Part shown: in pieces, positions 48,163 to 58,848 of the stretch | Position numbering within the stretch: the stretch's first letter is position 1 | Layout of the letters: every line of letters begins with the position of its first letter | From: Protonemura montana | Lineage: Eukaryota > Arthropoda > Insecta > Plecoptera > Nemouridae | Reading direction: 5' to 3' | DNA: 64,000 nt | Assembly (NCBI GenBank): GCA_947568835.1 | Contig: OX387603.1 | Location: 22,778,651 to 22,842,650, forward strand | Notes under the pieces: model-generated | The model's input: the letters and a program-made list of their open reading frames with translations, nothing else | Databases searched by the model: none | Told to the model about the DNA's origin: nothing | Program-made: the position numbers and the translations under genes

Positions 48163-51100
48163 TTAGTTCTTGTAACGGTCGACAGACCGGATGGCACAGC
48201 AGAGGATCAGAGAGAAGATGAGGCCGAGAATTTCGACGATGCCGACACCGATACCGACTCCCACCACGATTGCCATGTTCTCTCTCAACTTTTCGATCAG
48301 CTTGTCAATACAACCCTAGACAAATGGACACCAAGAAAACTTTTAGCCAGGATTACCATTTTTATCATTCTCCAAGAACCTAAGCTATATATGTAGTGTA
48401 GAAAGAAGATTTCAAAAGGATTTCAAATACATTCTATTTAATAAAAGCTGGGTCAGCAATTCAAACAATAAAGTACACATAAACTGACTTTGCATTAATT
48501 ACCCACTTCATTAAAGAATTTCTTGAGCTAAAAAAAATTTCAATGTTGGTGTGTAGTATGGCACAGTGCAAGGGGACGATGTGTAGGGGAAGAGAAAAAA
48601 GAAGTGGTTACGGAACTTGCCGAGAAAAGTGAAGCGGTGGTGGTAAGCCACGATAGATAATTCCGGTCTTAAAATTGATTATAAGTAGATTCTCTATCGT
48701 GGCTCACCACCATCGCTTTACATCTTTTGATAAGTTCCGTAACCCCTCCACTTTCTTCTCCCACTTACATAAAAGAATAGTCATAAGTTTTAAGAATATT
48801 GTTGTTAAAAAGGTTTGCTTCACACAAAACTTTGGCAAGGTCCTTCCGAAGCTGCAGCCTGCGCTAATGTTGTGAAAAAATCCAAATTATTTTAAGAGCA
48901 AGCAACAATCAAAAGACAAGAAAACCTATTATCTGCTATTGAAAGTTACCGTTGTAGCATTACTTACATCAGAATACATGACGCCGAGGCTCGTAGAAAT
49001 TGCCCCACCATTCTGACCAGCGAGGCATAGTTTCTCGCTGTCGGTGCCAGTCAAGCGGCAGCAGCTCAGCGGGATCTTGTATGTGTTAAGCAGTGCAGAG
49101 ACGGCCAATACTTCCATGTCGCCCTTGTTTTTCGTGTTGTACTTGCTGCCGGCCCAGTCCTTGGGGCTATCAGCACCACAGCAGTGCAGCTGCAAGATAA
49201 AAAATCCTCAATTGACTACCTATGGTTTGCTATTATCGCTATTTTCCTACGTGTGATGAAACACAAGGTCATGCTTTGTTTAAGAACTGGTCTATGGGGA
49301 AATTAATAATCTTTCCTTGGATATGCTATCTTAGGCTACCAAAACTAAAGCTTTTCCTTTGAATGTCAAGACACAATTGACTATGTATTGAAATTTTTAC
49401 CTTTATATCAAAAATTCATAATTGCCAACAAGAAAAACTTTCAGTTGGGTAGTTCAGGTATCTACAAAGTTACATATGGCCTCACAACACTCATATTTAC
49501 TAGCTTCAATATTGACCAACTACAAGACTACATTTTTCTTTCCCTAGGGACCACATCTGTATTGTATAATATTAGCTCTACGCGTGCTTACCCCCTTCTG
49601 AATGGCATCAAATGTCATGGTGCGCGATTCGACGATTCCATACTCTTCTTGGATAGTCAGCCTCACGTTGTCTTTGACGTACTTCTCCAGATCTTCGCAG
49701 TGCCCGTATGCCCACGCTCCTGCGGCCACTTCAGCCACAAGAACCACCAGCAAGCAGCAGAAGAACTGCAAATTGTCCAGAAATGATTTAACTGTTGTTG
49801 TGCTGTATAATGCAGACATGATGACACACAAATCTATAGGGAGTAGTATTAAATGGATAAAGCATCTTCGAACTGGAGCCAGCCAGTCCAAATGTACTGT
49901 AAAATTGTATTGTATTTAATCCCAGAACAACAGTCCAAAGTCAACAGCCAAATGAAAGGGAAAAATTCAACAAAGGGTATAAATTGTAAAACCCAAAATC
50001 ATCTTCATTGAAATACTCAACAAATGAGCTCTTGGCTTGTTTTTTAAATTGTATAAAATGTATATTTAGCAAAATGTGCTGCTTACCGAAACCAGCATGC
50101 AAGGTGACTCCTTGTAAGCCCCACAGCATCCCAGGAATCCCATAACAAACATAAGAGCTCCCGTCGCAAGGAACACATAGATTCCAATGTAGTAATGGTC
50201 CTCAGCCTGTGCCATACTCAGGTAGAATGTTGGATCCGTGAGCATCCATATCGCTAGGCCAAGCACAGCGACGCCAGCCAACTGAAACATAAATATTTTT
50301 TAGGAATGGATTTCATGACATCAAATAATGAGCATTATTGCTTCAACAAAATTTGCATAAAAAATTCAGACACAATGTTAGGTTGAATTTCACAGATTTT
50401 CTGCATGGTAAAATTTTTATGTCAGTGTTTATGTAAGTCTCACTTTAGGGTGCCATTTCGATCCTTACTGAATCTTTTGTGTATGTGCACCGATTTTTTG
50501 CTTCACAAAGTGTATTTTGAATTGCACTACCATAATTTGCTTTCAGCTAAGTTAACTGTGAGTACCACTTCTATGGGAAATATATTTGTTTTCCTTTATT
50601 TATTATCATCATCATAAAGCTTACTCAAAATTTAAATTTCAAAAATCAAATTTCAAATCAAATAATGCAAATTAAATATCGCTTATAATGTGATTTTGGT
50701 AATGAACTAATTTTGAAACACCTGCCGCCTACATGATGACCAAAAAAGGAAAGTAAGTTAAAATAAGCCAACTCAAAAACATATAGCATGAGACTAAGTT
50801 ATTATGATACACTGTGGGTGTGTCTGCTTATTCAAGTAAATGTGTGCAACATTCATTTACATACCAAATCATGTAGGTGGCATCTATATGGGGTTGATTG
50901 ATTTTAATGTACTAAGGGGATGGATCTTTAATGTGGCGTCCAATTTTGTATCAATGTTAGTACAGAGTTACCAAATATAGCCATCAACTCCCAAAGGAAA
51001 AAGTGTTGTCATTACTTTTTCTTGTGAAAAGAACATTTCAGGGAGTTTATCTGCAACTCAGTTGTTTGTGAGTCATCATGTTGACACATCCATCAATGGA

Positions 51101-51248
51101 AGCAAATAAAATATCATATGACAAGATTATTGTAACCGGACTGAACCATCTTGAATCGGGAATCCGCCCATGCTTTTCTTACCCAAAAGATGAAGTTGAC
51201 CAAAACAACCAGATATTTGAGAACCGCGTAACAGCCGGAAAGACCCAT
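48163..51248 (-). CDS. Tetraspanin (four-TM scaffold protein)
   Basis: Tetraspanins organise membrane microdomains with integrins, receptors and proteases. Five exons (51248-51183, 50281-50087, 49765-49592, 49189-48968, 48315-48163), all in phase 0, give 269 aa. The 22-residue first exon (MGLSGCYAVLKYLVVLVNFIFW) supplies a palmitoylatable Cys and most of TM1. TM1 continues with LAGVAVLGLAIWM. TM2 ends GFLGCCGAYKES, and TM3 begins FFCCLLVVLVAEV. The large extracellular loop has six cysteines: the CCG signature (LHCCGADS), SCCRL, LCLAG and GCIDKL. TM4 (AIVVGVGIGVGIVEILGLIFSLILCC) is followed by a short tail RSVDRYKN. All family hallmarks are intact. I cannot assign it to a named insect orthologue. 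It is head-to-head with NCAPH2, 780 bases apart. Confidence 0.95.
48586..48763. mobile_element. Foldback/MITE-like element C in tetraspanin intron 4
   Basis: The left arm 48586-48660 and right arm 48688-48763 are reverse complements over ~75 bases at ~80% or better, sharing TTACGGAACTT, GCGATGGTGGT/GCGGTGGTGGT and GCCACGATAGA. The outer part (TACGGAACTT-n-CCGAG) matches elements A and B, so this looks like a related subfamily. Confidence 0.7.
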
Positions 51249-52028
51249 CGTGAGAGAAGCGTCTGGATTACAATACTTGACTTGGCACCGTCAGACCTAG
51301 ATGACTACTGTCGGTAAAGCGATGAGCGCAATTTATTGCTAAATTGACTACTTCCTATGACAAAACAAGTTCCCAGCCGATCCCAGTCTCACCACAACAA
51401 AATGTGTCGGGTGCTAATCCCAGAATGCAGCGCGTACAGCGAAACTGGCGCGGGCTGGCTGGGCTCGATCAAAAATATCAAGGTCAATTCTCATTGGTAT
51501 ATAAAATCATCTTGTTTACTCTATTCTCTCTCTGTGGGCGCGGGGGTGTGGGATGAAAAGATAAGAACACAATAGTATTACCTGGGAACTCAGTAAAATA
51601 AATAAACATTAATAAAGTAGGCAATCCCTTGCGAAGGTTCAGTCAAGCAAAATTCTGGAATTTTGCCTCCTGTTCACTTCACTTCGGCACATGCTTCCCC
51701 GACCCTCCCTCCGACCCTCCTCGCTCCGCGAGTGTGCCATGCCAATAAAACCAAGATGGATGTGCTGTGGAAGTGGCGCCAGATTGTGATACAATTTCAA
51801 TATATGTTTAGATTCGTTTAAATCGCAGAACGATGACATATGATCGTTTTATTCAAACAGTTTATCTTTATTTCTCTGATTTCGTTACATAAATGTTTTT
51901 CAATTGGTAGCAGGAGTGTAAAAAATAACTTAATAATGTAGAGGATCGGATCCTGTTTTGTTTACCCAATGGCTTGTCTTAAAAGCAAATTTCATACAAT
52001 TTAGCGACATACGCATCATTTATCAATC
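51249..52028. promoter_or_regulatory. Putative bidirectional promoter, tetraspanin / NCAPH2
   Basis: The start codons of two divergently transcribed genes are 780 bases apart with no other coding signal between them. AAGATGG near 51752 resembles a YY1-type site, and several GC-rich patches lie around 51690-51780. These are motif resemblances only. Confidence 0.5.
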
Positions 52029-55000
52029 ATGCCCCATTGTTCACAAGAAAACCATGTCAGTACATTGCTAGATGCTCTAAATCCTGTTCGCGATGCGGTG
52101 CAGAACTGGGGGATAGATGTGGCTCAGGTAACTTTGATTGGATATAACCTCCAATTCTGTGGGCATGTCTATTTTTTAATTTGCTTAGCTAATATATTTA
52201 GTGTTTTCTGTCCCTATATCTGAATACTTATCAGAACCAGCAAATTATCTTATTTTTTTGTGTTTTAGTATCTTGAAACCTATCTGGAACAAATTGCATC
52301 GGAGAATGTTGCAAACTTCAGAGAAGCTGCGTTACTAATTCAGAACTCCACATTCATTTATGTCAAGAAAGTAGATTACTTATGGATTATTACACAACAG
52401 TTGGTGGACAATCTACGAAGACAAAGGTAAAGTTCCTAAACCCTTGCTAGGGAGTGCATCATGCCTGCTGCAATTTACATAGAAATTTGTAAATCTTGTT
52501 CCAATTACGATCGCTGTGCACTTTAACTTGTGACAGTCAGTTGCATGGGTCATGTGACACACTTCTCGTTTAGTTCTGTCATTCATTAGTTATATTCCGC
52601 GATCAGATCAAAATGTGCGGACTGTTCATTGCCTGTTCGTTTTATTCTCCTTTGATGTTACTAAGCGCTCGGTTAATAATTTCTTTATAATTGTTAATTC
52701 CCAGAGATACTTACACTATATTATATCCTATCTAGACATGAAGAAGAGAAACAAAAAGAAGTGCAACCTGAAAATGCCGATGATGCTACCAAAGAGCAAG
52801 CTGCAGGTCATGGGACAGATACAGTGCGAAAAAAGAGAAAGCATAAAGAAGATAAAACCAAATATATAGAGATTAACATAGAAATATCTGGTGAGAAAAT
52901 AAAAATTATATTAACCAGTATACTTTTTCATCCAAATAATTTTTCTTAACAATTTCATTCTAATACTATAGTATGGTTAAAAATTATCTCTATAAACCAT
53001 TTGGTGAAATCTGTCTATGTTCTTACCTAGGTATTCCTGCACAGTCGATTATCACTTTCAGTATGCCTCACAGCATACAGTAAGGAAAGCGTACGCATAT
53101 TACCCCATTGATTAATTTCAGATTTCATTTTATTGATTGATTTCAGAGAAATTGCTTGAGCTCGAACCTACCAAGGAAAATCGCCAGCCTTGGAAGTTCT
53201 TGCCTGATGTTTACCACCAATTCCAAAAGCGGCCACTGAGCAACAAGAGACGCGTAGTGTACGGGATGGGAGGTGAAGAGCAAGAAGTGCGCAATTATAA
53301 GTGCAACTCAGTTCTGCTGCCGAGCATGACGCTGCACCATGAGTTCAAGAACGAGACGGCCGTTCCTTTTACGTGCGGGGTGCTACCGGTCACAGAAGAT
53401 GACACCATGGAGGAAGCGGCTGGGGCATGCAGGGATCCAAGGTCAGTAGAATTTTAAGTGAATCATGATTCTAGCATCTTGACACAGTCCAGATTTTCAG
53501 GTAGCAAGGAATTGCCACTTTAAACACAACTAATTGTGGGAGATTTGAACACTATGAACACTACTACCGTTGAGTGTTCCTACCCTCTCAAAAATGTGTT
53601 TCCATTGAGGGATTCCAATCCCGGTCTACATCTTTTGATTTCTTGTTTGGGAATAGAATTTTGGGAGGAAGTAAGTAGTGTTCATTAAAATAAAATGTGT
53701 AACATTTGTTATTTAAAGTAAACATAAGGGGGTTTCATACAGAATTTGAAAATCGACATTAGAGCAAATCTTTTTGCATGGCTTTATTCTCACGTCACTA
53801 ATAAAATACTCCAAAAATTATTCTGCGGGAAATTTGTGGGAAACTCGGAAAAACAAACTTTTTGTTGTCGCCTTCGGTTTTCCAAAAAGTAATAAAGTTG
53901 AGTGATTCGCAATTTTTTATTACATCTACAATACTAATTTTGAGGGAATTACAAGTTTCAGGCTGCTTCCTTATCTAATTTCAAATAAAATAATTGATTT
54001 TTATAGTGTTAAAATGAGTAAAAAACTTTGCCGCGTTTCAACGCTGAAATCTCACCAGTAAATACAATTTTAGAAGCGATAATTTTTTATTCTTTACCCT
54101 AAAGCACGACGATTCCAGAAATGTTAGTCTCATCTCGATCAGACTAATAGTTTTAATGAAATCGAAGTCTGCTGAAGTCGGTGCACAGCGCTATATTATG
54201 TATTGTAGCTACCAACAGCAAGTCCGGGCGAGTCGCTCTGACGTTCTGTCAGTAGATCCTACCAACAGCACAGTGGGTAGACGCATGAATCGGCTTAACA
54301 CGTTTATCTCCAAAATATATTTTGTACCAGATCAGACGGGAAACCAGTGTACCCATTCTAAATTGCTGAGCGTGGACTAGATTTTAACTAGTACCTGAGT
54401 TGTCGATTGCTCATAGCGTATGGAAGCATGTTTCCACACTCAAATGTTTTGTAAATGAACAAAACAATGCCATGCATATGCAATACCTACAGTAAAAATA
54501 TCAGATGTAAATTACAACACTTCTTAAAGGGGCGCAAACACGTTTTGGTCACTTTGCAGTTTCAGAATGACTATTGTATTAAACAAACAAATCCCAGCTT
54601 GTTTTTGAAAAATTTCGAATGTAAACACGTCAGGGAAATATTATCGCGCAACGCTGAATGCGTGATGACGTCAGTGGACCTAGAGCGGGTGGTCGCCAAT
54701 GTATTTACATGGTTGGCATGCGGAAGTTTATGATCTATATTTGTCACTACATCTTGCTCAGTTTCATTCTATCCATCATTGAGGACGGGTGTAAATAGTA
54801 CGTCTAGTCTATCGTGTAACATCGATCAATTTTACAATGCCTCAGTACTCGTATTACGGCTGTTCCAGTACCGATAAATCAGTACCTCGCCGAACATCAC
54901 TCGGCACATGTGCATCTTTCGAAATCACTCGGCATCGGCTTGCATAGTCCACATTTGCACCAGAAAATATTGTTCTTACGGCCTGCTTATGCATGTAATG

Positions 55001-58000
55001 TGGTATCGTCCTCACCCACTAAAACTACACTGTCAATAACACTTTCTTCATACTCGGGTTCAAACTGAGAAGGCAATAAAGTCGTCTCCCAACTCATTGC
55101 TTAAACTGCCAATTTACTATTTACTATTTTTACCATATCACCAGCCGTCCAGCACAATAGTCTTATAATTATTACAACTTTATTAAAAACCCAGAATAGT
55201 CTAAGGCACATACAAAACGTAAAACAACTAAGAAAATAAAAACTACGTGTTTTTCCGGCACCCGTTGTAAACACACAGACAGCATTTTGTGTTTCTTCAA
55301 TGTGGTGGAGGCAGAATCAATAAAAAAAGATTTATGTGATATTTTCAAATGCATTTTCGTCGAGCGTGGTGCAATCGGCCGAAAATCACGCATACACCGC
55401 TTATTGCAGAACCACGCTGTCATATGTCAAGAGACACAAGACAGGGCTGGTGACGTCACATTTGAGTGAGAACTATAACACATTCGAAATTTAAAAAATC
55501 ATAGCTCGGCAAGGAAATTTTGGTATTTTTTGCGGTTTTCACTAAAAATCGTAGAAAAGAACACTGCATCTGCTTAAATCAGGTTGTAAATGCCTTTTAG
55601 TTGATTCTTTTGTTCACTATCAACATTTCTTTATTATATTTTGAGCACTTGATTAAGTAAAAGTATCTGGCACAGGCATCAAAGCACAGAAAAACTTGTT
55701 AATAATCGTAAGAGTGTCGCTAGGCTAGTATATATACTGGGGAAGATGAAAGAATTATATGCAACAGACCATTTTAGTTTCAGTAAGTTGCAATTCTTTT
55801 TTCTTCCCCGTGTTAGTTTTGTATTTTTCCAACTAACCGTGATATTTAATTAATTTCAGATTGATGGAAGCGATGTCGGATACGGCAATGGATTTTGCCC
55901 CGTCACCTTTGGCAGCAGACTCTGAAAATGAAGACAGTCCTCTGATTGACAATCTTGAGCCAAATGATCAACCTCCATCAATCCCTCCAGAGGTTTTAAT
56001 CATTGAGACTGTAAGTTTCTTTTATCACCTTCAAAGCAGTAACATGTTGGATATCTGTGGTGTGCACATAACGTAATATGATTCATGTACATTTTCACAG
56101 GAAAATTGTACAGAAAAGATAAAAGAAAAAAAGAAACAAATTACTTCTGAAAAAAAGCAATCGTCAAAATTAATGGCAAAGAAAAAATGGCTTGTACCAA
56201 GGATTACTATGTATGTTCTGGAAAAAGATGAAAGCAAATGTAAGTGGAGTTCATTATTATTTAGATGATTACTTCTGATACTAAGCAAACTGTATGGATG
56301 TGAAATGTTGATGTGCCCAAGTGGGTTTTATTTTTTGTTTTTTGTTGCAACTTATCATAATTCCTTGATTTTGCATTGGGCAAGGGAAGCTATGTAGATC
56401 ACAAGATAATTTCTGAAAGTGATACTGGATTATTATCATGGTGTAGGTCACATTTGATTTGTTATTTATTAGTTTGTTACCCACGTTCGTTTTTTATCTA
56501 GAAGGGAGTAAGAATGAAACTTTAAAAGTGAGATATTGTTATACATTACCATGTTGTTTTCTATCTTCTATCAACTTATCTCTGTTAGCTGCTGTGTAGC
56601 TAGCTAACATAAACTTGTTTCATTTCTTTCCAGTCGAACAGTTCCGGGGTTTCGAATTGGATACCAACAATGTGTTTGAAGATGCAACGGAAGAAACAGA
56701 CGGTAGGATTCCCTACCTGCAAATATTCTAAGACTCAAAATATAGGTCTAACATCTTATTATTAAGAACATTTTCTCAAAAATTACTGCCCAAGCGGGGA
56801 CTCGAACTCCGATTTCTATCTATCGCAATTCGCAGGTGTTGCTCTAACCCAATAAGACATACATTTTTAAGTGTTCTTCATACTAAAATACTTTGCGCAT
56901 TGCAAGCATTTGCAATTTAAATCAGATTTCACATAGGTCTCTAACAAATCTGTCTCTCTGAAAGGATTCGGAGGCTTCTCAGAAAGAGAGATACCAAAAA
57001 AGCCCAAGCGCATAAGTAAGCGGATGCAGGAGCTGCAGGCTGCTGAACTCGCAGAGCAGCTTTTGCGCACATCGCCGTTGCTCAGCGACAGCCAGATCCG
57101 AGCAGCAGTCTTGGCAGAAGACAATGACTCGTATGCGGCGCTAGAGGTGATGGCCGAGGAATCGGAACCAGGCCCTGAATCTGACGGGCCTGACCCGGCA
57201 GATGATGCGGCAGCTAAGGTAAGGTTAATTCAATGCTCAAGTTCCCTTCGGTTGGGATCAGCTTGTTAGATTTGCCAATTCAAATTGGCACAGATTAGTC
57301 TGATAACAGTTCTGTTAAATTCTATGCCTTTTGTGGTCAAATATGTTGATTCCAATTGGCTGAGATCTTTCAGTTAACAGTCAACAGTAGCAGAAGTGCT
57401 ACAATTGATTATTAATGCAAATAGTACTACAATAAAATCAGTTTTAAAACATAAACAAACTAGAAAAAAAATCTTTGATAAAATTTGGATGGTAAACATT
57501 TGATTTGACTTGAAAAACCACCCTTCACATTTCTCTGCCTTTATAGTTTTCTGTAAGTTCTACAATGAAACATTTCAGCTATGTTTAATTTTGTGTCTGT
57601 ATTCTGAGGCTAATTCAAGGACCTGAGTATCTCAAAACAGAGATCAACCCTTAGGAACATGACTTCCACTTGCCTGATGCCTCATTCGATCCTCCAATCG
57701 GTTTCCCTTGTACCACAGGCCGAGTCGCAGCTGGAGCTGGCAAAGCGCGTCAATGCCTGGCACCAATCGATTCGCGGGAAGCTGGCGGATGCCGAGAAAC
57801 GCGGCCACTTCGACATCCACGAGTATGGGACTAAGATTCTCGACAAGTTTCCACAGACAAGTGCCAAAACGACCAAGTCCTTTAAAGATATGTTAGAAAA
57901 CGTGGACACCCGCGATGTCCCCAGATACTTCCTGTCTGCACTCCAGCTTGTGAGTATTCTAGATTTCAACAAAGTTCCAATTATCCTCAGTCTCTGACCA

Positions 58001-58848
58001 AACATCTTTGTGAAAGAAAGTTATGTAATCTATGCCTGGCTTATTTTGATGCCAATTGAAAGAAAACTAGTCATACTCATACGTATTGAAATAAAGTTGG
58101 AAAACAAACAAGTTGATTTGTAATGTGCCAAAGGGCTGGGATAACGAATATGTTGATTGGAAAAGTAAAGGGAGAGTACGGAACTTACCGAGCTAGAGTT
58201 GCAGGCAACAGTCTATAACGTCAACAAACAAGTATCCACTGTCATGGCCTGCCACTCCCGCTGGGTAACTTCTGTACTATCCCTTAACATTCCCAATCAA
58301 CATATTCGAAAACAAATAAGAAAAGGTTTGTAGTGAAAATAATCGAAATGAACTTTTTGAAACAACTTTTCAAAATAAAAACGCTTCCATCTCCAGGCAA
58401 ATACCTCAAACGTAGAACTTGATACTGGAGACCAGCTGGGTATGGACCAAATCCATTTGACGGTATTGTCCCATGTACGGCATCACGAAGACCTGGAAGA
58501 GTATGTCGCGCCATCTAGAGAGTGAGTCACTTGTTCTGGAGTCCTATGAATGTACCGTTTGGTTTATTGTGCTATAAAATACAAGAGGGTTTGCATTTGC
58601 ACTATTGGCAGAGCCCCTAAATGGAAATTGTACCAAAAGTAAAAAATTGCCATTTGTGAGCTGAGCCATTGGCTACCTTTTGTCTGGTGGCAGCAAATGA
58701 CTGCTCTTTATAGAATAATAAATATCAGACTAGCCAGGGATATCTGTAGACGAATTTAACTAGATTTTCTGTGTTCATTTGCAGGGACGGGGCTGAAGGA
58801 CCCATCTCTACCACCTTTCACTTGGCCCGCCAGCGGAAAAGAAAGTAA
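52029..58848 (+). CDS. NCAPH2: Condensin-2 complex subunit H2 (kleisin)
   Basis: It is the kleisin subunit of condensin II and bridges the SMC2/SMC4 heads for chromosome organisation and pairing in the nucleus. Eleven exons (52029-52127, 52269-52426, 52736-52890, 53147-53441, 55860-56010, 56101-56239, 56634-56702, 56965-57218, 57719-57949, 58397-58521, 58785-58848) give 579 aa; the human protein is ~605. Signatures are NPVRDAVQNWGIDVA followed by FREAALLIQNST and YVKKVDYL in the N-terminal domain, then a Lys-rich linker, PWKFLPDVYHQFQKRP, a central Asp/Glu-rich and Lys-rich part, RVNAWHQSIRGKLADAEKRGHFDIHEYGTKIL, and a C-terminal winged-helix-like part with HHEDLEEYVAPSRE and a basic end. Intron 4 is long (2.4 kb), and introns 7 and 9 carry repeat insertions. 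The start was chosen as the first ATG of the conserved N-terminal helix. Confidence 0.94.
53442..55859. other. Long NCAPH2 intron 4
   Basis: No nested gene is supported in this 2.4-kb intron. Short open frames near 54156-54380 and 54455-54733 show no family resemblance. The motif CCGTTGAGTGT at 53567-53577 matches the arms of the BACE-intron inverted repeat. TGATGACGTCA at 54662-54672 looks like a CRE/ATF site but is unsupported. Confidence 0.5.
56782..56862 (-). repeat. tRNA-derived SINE-like fragment in NCAPH2 intron 7
   Basis: Read on the minus strand, the segment has an A-box-like TTGGGTTAGAGCA, an anticodon-arm-like centre, and a B box GAGTTCGAGTCCCC followed by GCTTGGGCA. The 5' and 3' ends do not form an acceptor stem. 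It therefore looks like a SINE head or a decayed tRNA insertion, not a gene. Confidence 0.55.
58145..58308. mobile_element. Foldback/MITE-like element B in NCAPH2 intron 9
   Basis: The left terminus CGAATATGTTGATTGG and right terminus CCAATCAACATATTCG are exact reverse complements. The arms continue inward with AGTAAAGGGAGAGTACGGAA and its partner near 58271-58287, then GAGTTGCAGGC / GCCTGCCACTCCC. The length is 164 bases. The right terminus and inner arms are shared with element A in brm. Confidence 0.8.
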
